Positions 1 to 8,891 of a stretch of DNA of 64,000 nucleotides are shown here, piece after piece; within the stretch, counting starts at the first letter, position 1, and each line of letters begins with the position of its first letter. Both the position numbers and the translations under genes were made by a program. This stretch comes from Amycolatopsis bullii (lineage in GTDB: Bacteria; Actinomycetota; Actinomycetes; Mycobacteriales; Pseudonocardiaceae): NCBI RefSeq assembly GCF_014654205.1, contig NZ_BNAW01000028.1, positions 1-64,000 on the forward strand, written 5' to 3'. Below the pieces are notes generated by a model. It worked only from the letters and a program-made list of their open reading frames with translations, was not told where the DNA came from and made no database searches.

Positions 1-3000
1 CGGTCGGCGACGCGGCGGCCGCCCGGCAGGCGCAGGTCCGCGCGGCCGCGGCCGCGTCCGGTCAGGTCATCCGGGCCGCCGCCCGGACCGAGCAGGAGTC
101 CGTGCTGGGCACGCTCGACTCCGCGCTGGATCGCGTCCGCACCGGGTTCGCCAGTGCCCGGGACGGGATCAACGCCCAGCGCCGGACCAAGCTCGCCGAG
201 GTGGGGGACGCCGCCCGCGAGAAGAACATCGCCCTCGACACCGCCGTGGACGGGCACAAGGCCGCCTTGCTGAAGGCGGCAGGCACCCGGGCGCAGGCGG
301 CCCGGAAGTTCGGCGAGGACGAGGCCGCCCGCGCGGTCCGGGAGTGCGGGACGCGCGCGGGCCGGGCTCGGGCCGTCGGCGAGCAGAAAGCCCAGCAGTA
401 CCAGGCGGGCGAACGGGGCCCCCGGATCGCGGCCGAAGCCCGCGAAATGGCCGGGGACGCGGCCGGGAAGATCGAGGCGGCCGGGCGGGAGGTCGCCGCC
501 GCGGTCCGCAAGGACGGGAACGACCTCGCGGAGAAGTTCCTCCGCGAGGGCCGGGACAACGCCGAGAAGTTCGAGGAAGCCCGCCGGGCCGGGCACAAGA
601 AGATCGAGGCGGAGCGGCGGACCGCGGCCGACGGCATCGGCAAGTCCGCGGACGACGCCATCGACGGCCTGCGCCGGTCCGCCGACCGGCTGACCGAGAC
701 CCTCACCCGGCAACGGGCCGAGCTCGGTCCGGCGCTGCGGCAGCTCGGCGAAGCCGGGGCCGCCGGGATGCGGACGCAGGGCGAGAACGCCGCTGGGCAG
801 ATCGGCGCGCAGACCGCCGAGGCGAACGCCACGATCGACACCTTCTCGACGCAGGTGGCGGGCGCGCTCCGCGGGGCGCCGCCGAGCGCGGCCGCGCAGG
901 TCGTCGCCGAGGCCGACACCCAGCTGGCGAGCGGGCTCGGCGAGTTCGACAGCGCGCAGGAAGCTCAGGTTTCGCAGGCGGGGCAGGCGTTCGTCACCGG
1001 CGCGGCGGACACCACGAGCCGCATCTCGGCCGGGACCGCGCAGGTCGCCCAGCCGGTCGAGCAGGCGGCGGCCGGCTTCGAAACCCGGGCCGCGGACACG
1101 ATGAGCCAGACCGACGACACCATTGCCAAGGCCGCCAAGGACGCGACGGACGGGATCGCCGCCGCCGTCACCGACACCGACCGGGAACTGGGCAAGGCCG
1201 TCACCGATGCCGACGCGGGCTGGGGCAGGCAGCTCGACGAAGGCCGCGCCCAGGCGGCGAAGAAGGTCGACGACACCGTGGCCGCGCAGGAGAAGGTGGT
1301 CACCGGGCTGGGTGCGCAGATCGACAAGCGGGCGCACGAGATCCAGGAGGAGGGCTGGCTCAGCCGGGCGGCCCACTTCCTGGGTGGCGTCCTGGTCGGC
1401 TTCCTGCAGGAGCTGTGGGACTTCGTCAAGGTGCTCGCGTGGATCGCGCTGATCGTGGTCGCGGTGATCGTCGTGGCGGCCCTGATCATCCTGGCGATCG
1501 GCGGGATCGCGCTGCTGCTCGAAGCGATCGCCGCGGTGGCCGCGTTCCTCGCCGCGGCGGCCGGGGTGATCAAGGTGATCCTCATCGTGCTCGCCGTCGT
1601 CGGCGTGATCGTCCTGGTCGCCATGGCCGCCTGGCGGATCTACCAGGCGTGGGTGCGGGACGACCTATCCGACTACGAGCGCGGCAAGCTGGTCGGCCGC
1701 TCGGTGTTCGACATCCTGTCGATCCTCATCCCCGGCCGGGTGCTGAAGTTCCTCGGCGAGGCCCGGTGGCTGCGCGCCCTGATCGAGTCGGCCGGCGGCG
1801 GCACCCGGTTCGTGATGCTGCTGATCTGGGCGCGCGGCGACCTCGTCGCGGTGCGGGCGATCGTCGCGGAGATCCGCACGATCGAGGAGATCATGCTGGT
1901 CGTCCGCCGGACCGCGAACATCACCGAGTTCCTCGAGCTGCGCACGCTGGTCGGCGAGACACCCCGGCTGATCCGCCTGCTGCGCCAGGCGCCGAACGTG
2001 GCGGAGCTGCGCGCCGTGGTCGTCGCGCTCGGCCGGGACTCCGCGTTGCTGGACGACCTCCTCGGCACCGCGAGCTGGGCCGAGGTCGCGCAGCTGGTCC
2101 GGAACGTCACCGCGGCCGGCGGCGACGCCGCGCTGATCCGCACCATGGTCGGCAAGGCGGGCTCGGTCGCCGAGGTCAACCGGCTCCTCGGCATCGTCAC
2201 CGCCGCCGGCGGCGACGCGCCGATGCTCGGCAGGCTGCTGGCCGGCACCGCGAACCCGGCCGAGCTGACCGGGCTGCTCACCCGCCTGCGCAACGACGCG
2301 CCGCTGCTGGACGAGCTGATCAAGGCGACCGACGACATCGCGCAGCTGGACAAGATGCTCACCGCGCTGGCCAACGACGGCGGCCTGCTCCGCACGCTGC
2401 TGACCAACGCCGGCGGGAAGCCGGGTGCGGCGATGCTCGCGGAGCTGATGGACCTCGCGGTCGCCCGGGGAAAGGCCGCTTCGGAGGTCGCGGACCTGGC
2501 CGGACAGGCGGCCGGCAACGCGACCGAGTTCCAGCGGCTCGGCAACCTGACCAAGCTCTTCCACGCCCGCACGCCGGCACCGACCACGCCGGGACCGGCG
2601 ATGGGGCCCTACTCCGGCTCGAACATGACGCACTTCCTCGACGAGCACACCATCGCGCACTACGACTTCGCCAAGACCGGCGCGAACGGCCAGAGCTTCT
2701 GGCCCGCCGGGCACACCGCGGCGGACGTCCAGGCCGAACTGCAGAGCGCGGTCAACCTGCTCGACAACCCGGGCGGGGTGATCGATTCGATCTCCCAGGG
2801 CCCGACCGGGCTCGGCCGGGCCACCCCGCTGCGGGTGCTGAACGGCGCCCAGCCGAACTCGGCGATCACGGCCGGCACCATCAAGGGGCCCGTGCGGTTC
2901 ACCCTGCCGAGCGGGATCCGGGTGCAGCTCGGCACCCAGCTGCCGAACACCAATCCCGGCATCGGGCAGTTCTTCCCGCTGCCGGGCAGCCCCGGCGTCG

Positions 3001-3050
3001 AGCACCTGTCCAAGACGTTGCTCGACGCCATCGCGAAGATCGTGGGATAG
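1..3050 (+). CDS. Giant coiled-coil/membrane protein with toxin-like C-terminus (5' truncated)
   Basis: The frame is open to the left edge without a stop, so the start lies outside the window; the GTG at 102 is only an internal candidate. The first ~430 visible residues are Ala/Glu/Lys/Arg-rich, charged and heptad-like. Two or more hydrophobic segments follow (DNA ~1426-1640), then short helical repeats (DNA ~1950-2450) with recurring 'VTAAGGDA..L' and 'LL..L' spacing. The last ~140 residues change character and contain H, HT, HYDF, SFWP and GIGQFFP motifs, like the variable catalytic tip of polymorphic toxins. A small gene follows 8 bp downstream, the usual position of an immunity gene. Toxin activity and any link to a contractile injection system are inference; a conserved surface or scaffold protein is the alternative. 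The family was not recognised with certainty. Confidence 0.7.
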   Translation, partial: VGDAAAARQAQVRAAAAASGQVIRAAARTEQESVLGTLDSALDRVRTGFASARDGINAQRRTKLAEVGDAAREKNIALDTAVDGHKAALLKAAGTRAQAARKFGEDEAARAVRECGTRAGRARAVGEQKAQQYQAGERGPRIAAEAREMAGDAAGKIEAAGREVAAAVRKDGNDLAEKFLREGRDNAEKFEEARRAGHKKIEAERRTAADGIGKSADDAIDGLRRSADRLTETLTRQRAELGPALRQLGEAGAAGMRTQGENAAGQIGAQTAEANATIDTFSTQVAGALRGAPPSAAAQVVAEADTQLASGLGEFDSAQEAQVSQAGQAFVTGAADTTSRISAGTAQVAQPVEQAAAGFETRAADTMSQTDDTIAKAAKDATDGIAAAVTDTDRELGKAVTDADAGWGRQLDEGRAQAAKKVDDTVAAQEKVVTGLGAQIDKRAHEIQEEGWLSRAAHFLGGVLVGFLQELWDFVKVLAWIALIVVAVIVVAALIILAIGGIALLLEAIAAVAAFLAAAAGVIKVILIVLAVVGVIVLVAMAAWRIYQAWVRDDLSDYERGKLVGRSVFDILSILIPGRVLKFLGEARWLRALIESAGGGTRFVMLLIWARGDLVAVRAIVAEIRTIEEIMLVVRRTANITEFLELRTLVGETPRLIRLLRQAPNVAELRAVVVALGRDSALLDDLLGTASWAEVAQLVRNVTAAGGDAALIRTMVGKAGSVAEVNRLLGIVTAAGGDAPMLGRLLAGTANPAELTGLLTRLRNDAPLLDELIKATDDIAQLDKMLTALANDGGLLRTLLTNAGGKPGAAMLAELMDLAVARGKAASEVADLAGQAAGNATEFQRLGNLTKLFHARTPAPTTPGPAMGPYSGSNMTHFLDEHTIAHYDFAKTGANGQSFWPAGHTAADVQAELQSAVNLLDNPGGVIDSISQGPTGLGRATPLRVLNGAQPNSAITAGTIKGPVRFTLPSGIRVQLGTQLPNTNPGIGQFFPLPGSPGVEHLSKTLLDAIAKIVG

Positions 3051-3058
3051 GGTCAGCC

Positions 3059-3553
3059 ATGCCTGTGACCGCGCAGTTCGGGGTCCGGACCGCACCGGAC
3101 GTGTTCGCGACCGAGCCGGCCCCCGGCTCGGATCCACCCGGTGGGCAGGATTACTGGTACGGGCGCGTGCTGCTGGCCGGCCCGGACGCAGCGGGGGTCT
3201 TCGTCGAGGACGAACTCCTCCCGCTGGTCGCGAGCCTGTGCTTGCAGGCCCCGGCGCAGCTCGCGGCGGGCGAGCCGTTCGGGGCCTACCTCAACCGCTC
3301 TCCCGGCGAGTACTTCCTCGAACCGGCCGGGGCCGGCATCCGCCTGCACGGCAGCGCGGTGCTGAGCGCGAACGGTGCGGCCCCCGCGGAATGGGCCGCC
3401 CCGGCGGCCGAGCTGCTCCCCGCGTTGCACGACTGCGGCCGCCGGGCGCTGGCGTTCTTCCGCGCCCGGACCGGCGAGGACCCCGCACGATCCGAAGCAC
3501 TGAGCGCCCTCGAAGCACTCGAAGCCGAGACGGCGGCGGCCCTGCACCGCTGA
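3059..3553 (+). CDS. Small acidic hypothetical protein, possible immunity partner
   Basis: This 164-aa protein starts at an ATG 8 bp after the stop of the large upstream protein; the intervening GGTCAGCC is a weak ribosome site. The protein is soluble, acidic and Ala/Leu-rich, with no signal peptide or membrane segment, and ends in a helical region rich in Glu and Ala. I do not recognise a family. Its size, acidity and tight coupling to a gene with a toxin-like tail fit a cognate immunity protein, or a chaperone/adaptor for loading the large protein. It converges on the next gene with only 3 bp between the stops. Confidence 0.7.
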   Translation: MPVTAQFGVRTAPDVFATEPAPGSDPPGGQDYWYGRVLLAGPDAAGVFVEDELLPLVASLCLQAPAQLAAGEPFGAYLNRSPGEYFLEPAGAGIRLHGSAVLSANGAAPAEWAAPAAELLPALHDCGRRALAFFRARTGEDPARSEALSALEALEAETAAALHR

Positions 3554-3556
3554 GCC

Positions 3557-3961
3557 TCAAAAGGCGTACCGCCGCACGGTTTCCGGGTGCAGGACGAGCC
3601 GGACCTGCTCCGTGTCCCGGATCGCCTTCGCGTCGGCCGCGCGGTCCGGGTCGCCCAGGTCCCAGTACCGCGCCGCCAGGCGCTGCGCCAGCTCCTGTGC
3701 GCCGTCGGGTTCCACCGACATGCGGCCCTCGACCGACACCCAGCGCTCGCGCTCCCCCACCGGGGCCGCCACCACGATCGACGCGCGCGGGTCCCGGCGC
3801 ACGCGCCGCACCTTGGGTGCGTCCGGTTCCGAGAACAGCTGGAGCGTGCCGTCGGCGGCCGCCTCGAACCACACCGGGCGGGGTTGGCCGCCCGCCACGG
3901 TGAGGAACCCGTGCAGGGGACGGCTGAGGAACTCGAGGTCGTCGGGAGTCAGAGCGTTCAT
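3557..3961 (-). CDS. PPOX-class (pyridoxamine-phosphate-oxidase-like) F420/flavin-binding protein
   Basis: This 134-aa protein has the split-barrel pattern of the PPOX superfamily: an N-terminal 'FLSRPLHGFLTV' strand, 'RPVWFEAAADGTLQLFS', a 'K.RRVRRDPRASIVV' phosphate-binding stretch, and a C-terminal 'VRLVLHPETVRRYAF'. Actinobacterial members of this length are mostly F420-dependent reductases or F420/FMN-binding proteins. The substrate cannot be read from the sequence. The gene stands alone and converges on the upstream hypothetical gene. Its ATG lies 82 bp from the start of the AraC-family gene, so the two are divergently transcribed. Confidence 0.82.
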   Translation of the reverse strand: MNALTPDDLEFLSRPLHGFLTVAGGQPRPVWFEAAADGTLQLFSEPDAPKVRRVRRDPRASIVVAAPVGERERWVSVEGRMSVEPDGAQELAQRLAARYWDLGDPDRAADAKAIRDTEQVRLVLHPETVRRYAF

Positions 3962-4043
3962 GCCGTCCAGTCAACCGCGGCGCCTCGGACGATCCCATGG
4001 GTGAAACCCCGGAATCCCTGCCCATTCGTCTAACCTCGCCACG

Positions 4044-5011
4044 GTGGACGACTTCTTCCGCGGTGTGCGGGCGCACGGCTCGCTGTTCGGCAGTTCGGCC
4101 GTCGCCCCACCGTTTCCCTGCACTTCGTCGACGGCGCACCGCTGACGCTGTGCACCGTGCTCTCCGGCGGCGGCTGGATCATCCCCGAGCACGGCGCACC
4201 CGAACCGCTGAACGCCTACGACACCGTCGTCGTGCGCGGGCCGGGGACCTTCACCTTCGCCGACGAGATCGGCACCCGCGCCGAACCGGTCGCGTGCGGC
4301 GAATACTGCGCGGCTCCCGAACTGGGCGGGACGCGGCACCGGCGTGGCTGGCGCGACGACGGCGAGGGCCCGACCACCCTGATCGTCGGTGCCTACCCCG
4401 TGCGCGGCGAGATCAGCCGCCCGCTGCTGGAGGCCCTGCCCACCGTGCTGCGCGTCGAGGGCGGCGGCACCGGGGACGCCGTCCTGGACCACCTCGCCGC
4501 CGAAGTCGCCGTGGACGCCCCCGGCCAGCAGGTGGTGCTCGACCGGCTGCTGGACTGGATGCTCGTCTGCACCCTGCGCGCCTGGTTCGACCGGCCCGGC
4601 GGCGAACCACCGGCGTGGTGGACCGCGCGGCGCGACCCGGTGGCCGGCCCGGCGCTGCGGCTGATGCACGACGAACCGGCGGCGCCCTGGACCGTCGCGG
4701 CGCTGGCCGTCCGCGTCGGCGTGTCGCGCTCCACGCTGGCCAAGCGGTTCACCGAGCTGGTCGGCGAACCGCCGCTGACCCACCTCACCCGCCACCGCAT
4801 GGCGCTCGCCGCGGACCTGCTGGCCGAGCGGCCGAGCGCGACCGTCGCGGAGGTGGCGCGCGCCGTGGGGTACGCCGACCCGTTCGGCTTCAGCGCGGCG
4901 TTCAAACGGGTCCGCGGCGCCACCCCGAGCGAGGTCCGGCGCAGACCACCCGAAAGGACGGCCGCCGAGGTGTTGTCAGACCGTCAACAAGAGGGCATCG
5001 TGGAGGGATAG
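4044..5011 (+). CDS. AraC-family regulator with N-terminal cupin; apparent 1-base frameshift near 4110
   Basis: The intact downstream part (from ~4082) reads as a cupin_6 sensor domain followed by a C-terminal AraC double helix-turn-helix ('WTVAALAVRVGVSRSTLAKRF', then 'VAEVARAVGYADPFGFSAAFKR'). The expected family N-terminus ('VDDFFRGVRAHGSLFGSSAV..PPF') is present from the GTG at 4044 but in another frame, and joins at the run cgtttccctg (~4109-4118). One extra base there would restore 'PPF-SLHF'. This is a one-base deletion or a sequencing error. The GTG has no ribosome site and lies 10 nt from a TCTAAC box (4029-4034), which suggests a leaderless message. The P450 start lies 17 bp after the stop, so the regulator probably controls it. 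If the shift is real, only a shortened protein from the GTG at 4157 would be made. Confidence 0.78.
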
Positions 5012-5028
5012 CCGATCTCGCCGGGGAG

Positions 5029-6489
5029 ATGGTCACTTTGCCGGGCACCGTGAGCCGAGCCGCCGAAGCACTGCGCGAACGCGTGCCGCCGCTGACCGCA
5101 CTCCCCCTGCCGCCGAAGGTCGACGAACGCTGGCTGCGGTCGCGCTGGCCCGTCAAGGAACTCGCGACACCGCCCGCGGGCAGCGGGCTGAAGCCGGTGC
5201 TCGGCGACGAAGGACCGCCGGTGGTCGGGCACATGCTCGAGATGATGCGGTTCGGCCCCGCCTTCGGCCTGCGCCGCCACGAGCTCTACGGCCCGGTGTC
5301 GTGGACCGGCGGGTTCGGCCGCCGCATCGTCGCGCTGTCCGGGCCCGAGGCCACGCAGATCGCCCTCGTCAACAAGGACAAGGCGTTTTCCCAGGAGGGC
5401 TGGAAGTTCTTCATCGAGAAGTTCTTCGAGCGCGGCCTGATGCTGATGGACTTCGGCGAGCACCACCTGCACCGCCGGATCATGCAGGAGGCCTTCACGC
5501 GCCCGCGGCTGGCCGGCTACGTCGGCGAGATGGGGCCCGCGCTGCGCGAAGGCGTCGCGAGCTGGGGCTCGGCCGAGCGGCCGCGGCTGTACTGGGCGCT
5601 CAAGCAGCTGACCCTCGACGTCGCGACGCGCGTGTTCATGGGCATGCGCAGCGGTGCCGACGCGGCCCGGATCAACCGCGCGTTCGTGAGCTCGGTGCGG
5701 GCCGGCACCGCCTTCGTGCGCTTCCCGGTGCCGGGCGGGCGCTGGTCGGCCGGGCTGCACGGGCGCCGGGTCCTCGAGCGCTACTTCGGCGAAACCCTGC
5801 CCGCCAAACGGCGTTCGGGCGGCGACGACCTGTTCGCCGCGCTCTGCCAGGCCACCACCGAGGACGGCGACCGGTTCTCCGACACCGACATCGTCAACCA
5901 CATGATCTTCCTGATGATGGCCGCGCACGACACGACGACCATCACCAGCAGCGCGATGGCCTACTACCTGGCGAAGCACCCGGAGTGGCAGGAACGCGCC
6001 CGCGCGGAGTCGCTGGCCCTCGGCGACGACATCCCCGGCATCGAGGCCGTCGAGAAGCTCGAAACGCTCGACCTCGTGATGAAGGAGGCGTTGCGGCTCG
6101 TTGCGCCGGTGCCCTCGCTGACCCGCCAGACCGTCAAGGACACCGAGGTGCTCGGTCACTACATCCCGGCGGGCACGCTCGTGGGTGTCTCGCCGACCGT
6201 CAACCACTTCACGCCCGAGTGCTGGACCAACCCCTTCGCCTTCGACCCGGAGCGCTTCGCCGAACCGCGGCGCGAGGACAAGTCGCACCGGATGGCGTGG
6301 ATGCCCTTCGGCGGCGGCGCGCACAAGTGCATCGGGTTGCACTTCGGCGGTCTCGAGGTGAAGTTGCTAATGCACGAACTGCTGCGCGCCTACCGCTGGT
6401 CGGTTCCGGAGAGTTACACCGCACGCTGGGACTACGTCTCCCTGCCGGTCCCCGCGGACGGTTTGCCGGTGCACCTGACCCCCCGCTGA
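5029..6489 (+). CDS. Cytochrome P450, CYP136-like
   Basis: This ~486-aa P450 has an I-helix 'MMAAHDTTT', a K-helix 'EALR' and the heme loop 'FGGGAHKCIG' with the Cys ligand near residue 435. Stretches such as 'PPAGSGLKPVLGDEGPPVVGHM', 'RRIMQEAFTRPRLAGY' and 'SDTDIVNHMIFLMMAAHD' closely match what I recall of mycobacterial CYP136 (Rv3059). That family is typically linked to sterol or lipid oxidation, but its substrate is not established. No ferredoxin gene is adjacent. The ATG directly abuts a GGGGAG, so the TTG at 5038 (9 nt after it) or the GTG at 5050 could be the true start. It follows the AraC-family gene as an operon. Confidence 0.93.
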   Translation: MVTLPGTVSRAAEALRERVPPLTALPLPPKVDERWLRSRWPVKELATPPAGSGLKPVLGDEGPPVVGHMLEMMRFGPAFGLRRHELYGPVSWTGGFGRRIVALSGPEATQIALVNKDKAFSQEGWKFFIEKFFERGLMLMDFGEHHLHRRIMQEAFTRPRLAGYVGEMGPALREGVASWGSAERPRLYWALKQLTLDVATRVFMGMRSGADAARINRAFVSSVRAGTAFVRFPVPGGRWSAGLHGRRVLERYFGETLPAKRRSGGDDLFAALCQATTEDGDRFSDTDIVNHMIFLMMAAHDTTTITSSAMAYYLAKHPEWQERARAESLALGDDIPGIEAVEKLETLDLVMKEALRLVAPVPSLTRQTVKDTEVLGHYIPAGTLVGVSPTVNHFTPECWTNPFAFDPERFAEPRREDKSHRMAWMPFGGGAHKCIGLHFGGLEVKLLMHELLRAYRWSVPESYTARWDYVSLPVPADGLPVHLTPR

Positions 6490-6519
6490 CCCGGTTCTCG
6501 TCCACCATCGCCTACACTA

Positions 6520-6536
6520 GGTAATGAAAAGTTACC
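6520..6536. repeat. GGTAA/TTACC inverted repeat
   Basis: GGTAA and TTACC arms flank TGAAAAG in the ~200-bp gap between the P450 and the PAS-GGDEF-EAL gene. A TACACT box lies just upstream (6513-6518). It could be an operator or a weak terminator. The rest of the gap holds nothing else recognisable. Confidence 0.35.
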
Positions 6537-6690
6537 GTTTGTGGAGATTCGTTCACTCGTTCAGCCGGTAGACACCCTGTCACGCGCATGATGGCGTGGC
6601 ATCGATCGTGGGCGAAGGCTGCCTGGTGTGGCTTCATGATCCCCGACACCGTGTCCGACCTGGCCATACCTGTGCGTGAAGAGGTGGAGT

Positions 6691-8544
6691 GTGCCTGAAC
6701 CCGGTGCCGCGTCAGGGCTACTGGACGTGGCGCGGCGGTGGGCGGCGACGTTGGCCGACACCAAAGGAGTAACGCTTCCCCCGGAGGAGCTCGAAGCCCT
6801 CCTGCTGGAGGTCGCGCACGACGCGGTCGACCAAGCCGGCTCGCAGCACGACGGCGCCCTGCTGCGGTTCACCGCGCTCTACGCCGCGTCGCCGATGGGC
6901 ATCGCGCTGGCCGACCCGGACGGCGACATCGTGGAGGCCAACCTCGCTCTCGGGCAGCTGCTCGGCTGCTCGCCGGATCGCCTGCGGGGCAGGCACCTCA
7001 CCGACCTCGGCTCGACCGAGCACGACGTCTCCCGGCTCGCCGAGGGCCTGGAGCAGGTGCGCGCGGGGCGCGACCGCTACCAGGAGCGGATGCTGCTCGA
7101 CCACACCGAGGACGGGCAGCTCTGGACCGACGTCACCCTCGCCCGGCTGCCCGGCGACCGGCCCGGCTCGATCTACCCGGTGCTGATGGTGTCGGACGCG
7201 AACGAGCTGCACCTGCTGCAGGAGCGGCTGCTGCACCAGAACGTGCACGACCCGCTGACCGGGCTGCCCAACGCGTCGTCGTTCACCACCAAGCTGGAGG
7301 CCGCGCTCGGCGCCGGCGCGCGCGACGACATCGCGCTCATCTACCTCGACGTCGACGGCTTCAAGGTGATCAACGACGGCCTCGGCGCCGGCGTCGGCGA
7401 CCAGGTGCTGCGCGGGGTCGCGAACAAGCTGTCGGCGGTGTTCACCGGCCACCACGACGGGTTCGTCGCCCGCCTGTCCGGCGACGGTTTCGCGGTGCTG
7501 CTGCGGGGCGAGCTGGCGGCGACCGAGGTCGTCCGGCTGGTCGAGCGCGCCCTGGAGGACCTCAACGAGCCGATCTACCTGGGCGGCCACGGCATCGGCG
7601 TGAGCGCGAGCGCGGGCATCGTCGTGCGCGCGGCCGTCGAGGGCGGGGCCGCGGAACTGCTGCGGGCGGCGGAGATCGCGCTGCACCGGGCCAAGGAGGC
7701 CGGCAAGGCGCAGTGGATGCTGTTCGACCCGGAGCTCGACGCCCGCGACCGCGGCCGCTACCAGCTGGGCGCGGTGATCGCCGGCGCGCTGGAGAACGGC
7801 GAGTTCTCGCTGGTCTACCAGCCCACGGTGAAGCTGTCCCGGCCGGACGAGCTCGCCGCCGTCAACGCCGGGCTGCGGTGGAACCACCCGGAGAAGGGCG
7901 AGCTCGACTCCGACGAGTTCTACCCGCTGGCCCAGACCACGGGCATGACGGTGCCGCTCGGCCGCTGGCTGCTGGCGGAGTCCCTGGCCGCGACGGCCCG
8001 CTGGCGCGCGCACCTGGGCGACGCGGCCCCGGACGTCTGCGTCCGGCTGCCCACCCGGCTGGCGATCGACCCGGACCTGGTGCTGCTGGTCAAGGAGCAG
8101 CTGGACAAGCACGAGCTCCCGGCCCGGGCCCTCCGGCTGTGCACCGACCGCGAGTCGATGCTCGACCCGCGCGGCGAGGTCCTGGATTCGCTCTCGGTGC
8201 TGGCCGACCTGGGTGCGCAGCTGGTGCTGACGATCTCCGGCTCGGCGGACCTGGAGCTGATCCCCCAGCACCACCTTCCCGTGCGGCACGTGATCCTGTC
8301 CGGCCCGGTGGTCGACGCGCTGGACACCGACGAGCCGGCGGAATCCGACCTGCGGCACCTGACCCAGCTGATCACCCGGGCGCGCGAGCTGCACCTGCGG
8401 GTCGGGGCGGAGGGCGTCCGCACCCACGAGCAGGCGGCCCGCCTCCGCCAGCTCGGGGTGATCGCGGCCCGCGGCCCGTTCGTCGCGGATTCGGCGACGG
8501 GTGACGAGGTCGACGAGATGATCAACCGCCACCCGAGGAGCTGA
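6691..8544 (+). CDS. PAS-GGDEF-EAL protein with degenerate catalytic motifs
   Basis: About 617 aa with three domains in order. An N-terminal helical segment leads into PAS (~50-175, 'RFTALYAASPMGIALADPDGDIVEAN'). A GGDEF domain follows (~185-350, 'HDPLTGLPN'), whose signature reads SGDGF instead of GG(D/E)EF. The EAL domain (~360-615) has 'NAGLRW' in place of EALLRW. Both active sites therefore look non-catalytic, and the protein may act as a c-di-GMP receptor or scaffold. No membrane segments are seen. The GTG at 6691 is preceded by GAGGTG (6681-6686); the GTG at 6676 is the alternative start. It appears to be transcribed alone. Confidence 0.85.
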   Translation: MPEPGAASGLLDVARRWAATLADTKGVTLPPEELEALLLEVAHDAVDQAGSQHDGALLRFTALYAASPMGIALADPDGDIVEANLALGQLLGCSPDRLRGRHLTDLGSTEHDVSRLAEGLEQVRAGRDRYQERMLLDHTEDGQLWTDVTLARLPGDRPGSIYPVLMVSDANELHLLQERLLHQNVHDPLTGLPNASSFTTKLEAALGAGARDDIALIYLDVDGFKVINDGLGAGVGDQVLRGVANKLSAVFTGHHDGFVARLSGDGFAVLLRGELAATEVVRLVERALEDLNEPIYLGGHGIGVSASAGIVVRAAVEGGAAELLRAAEIALHRAKEAGKAQWMLFDPELDARDRGRYQLGAVIAGALENGEFSLVYQPTVKLSRPDELAAVNAGLRWNHPEKGELDSDEFYPLAQTTGMTVPLGRWLLAESLAATARWRAHLGDAAPDVCVRLPTRLAIDPDLVLLVKEQLDKHELPARALRLCTDRESMLDPRGEVLDSLSVLADLGAQLVLTISGSADLELIPQHHLPVRHVILSGPVVDALDTDEPAESDLRHLTQLITRARELHLRVGAEGVRTHEQAARLRQLGVIAARGPFVADSATGDEVDEMINRHPRS

Positions 8545-8599
8545 GCCCCAGAGCCCGGAGAACCGGCTCCAGCACGCCCATTGGCCGTCACGCGCACCG

Positions 8600-8776
8600 G
8601 GCCCAGCGCGCCCACCACGCCCACGGGCCCCACCGGTACACGACCCAGCGCGCCCCACCACGCCACGGGCCCCACCGGTACACGACCCAGCGCGCCTCAC
8701 CACGCCACGGGCCCGACCGGCACCCGACCCAGCGCGCCTCACCACGCCCACGGCCCACCGGCACCCGACCCAGCAG
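8600..8776. repeat. 42-bp tandem repeat (minisatellite), about four copies
   Basis: The block cgacccagcgcg recurs at 8641, 8683 and 8725, exactly 42 bp apart, with related copies at ~8599 and ~8766 (the last step is 41 bp). Units differ by a few substitutions. The array is C-rich on the plus strand. It lies in a 537-bp gap between a GGDEF/EAL gene and bcp. Forty-two is divisible by three, so repetitive Pro/Thr-rich reading frames exist on both strands, but none has a convincing start or ribosome site. Confidence 0.85.
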
Positions 8777-8891
8777 CACCCACCCAAGCCCATCCACGCC
8801 CACCGACCCCAACCCGGCACCCCGGCACCCGGCCCACAAACCCGGCCACCCGCCCTACACCTCCCCCGCCCCTCGTCCCCGCCGCAGTCAG

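Noticed and set aside
1665..3137. Long open frame antisense to the giant protein
   Set aside because: Low-complexity Arg/Gly/Ala shadow caused by high GC; the plus frame has clear protein features.
3997..5028. Upstream extension of the P450 frame
   Set aside because: It is out-of-frame AraC sequence, Arg/Pro-rich; the conserved P450 sequence begins near 5029-5050.
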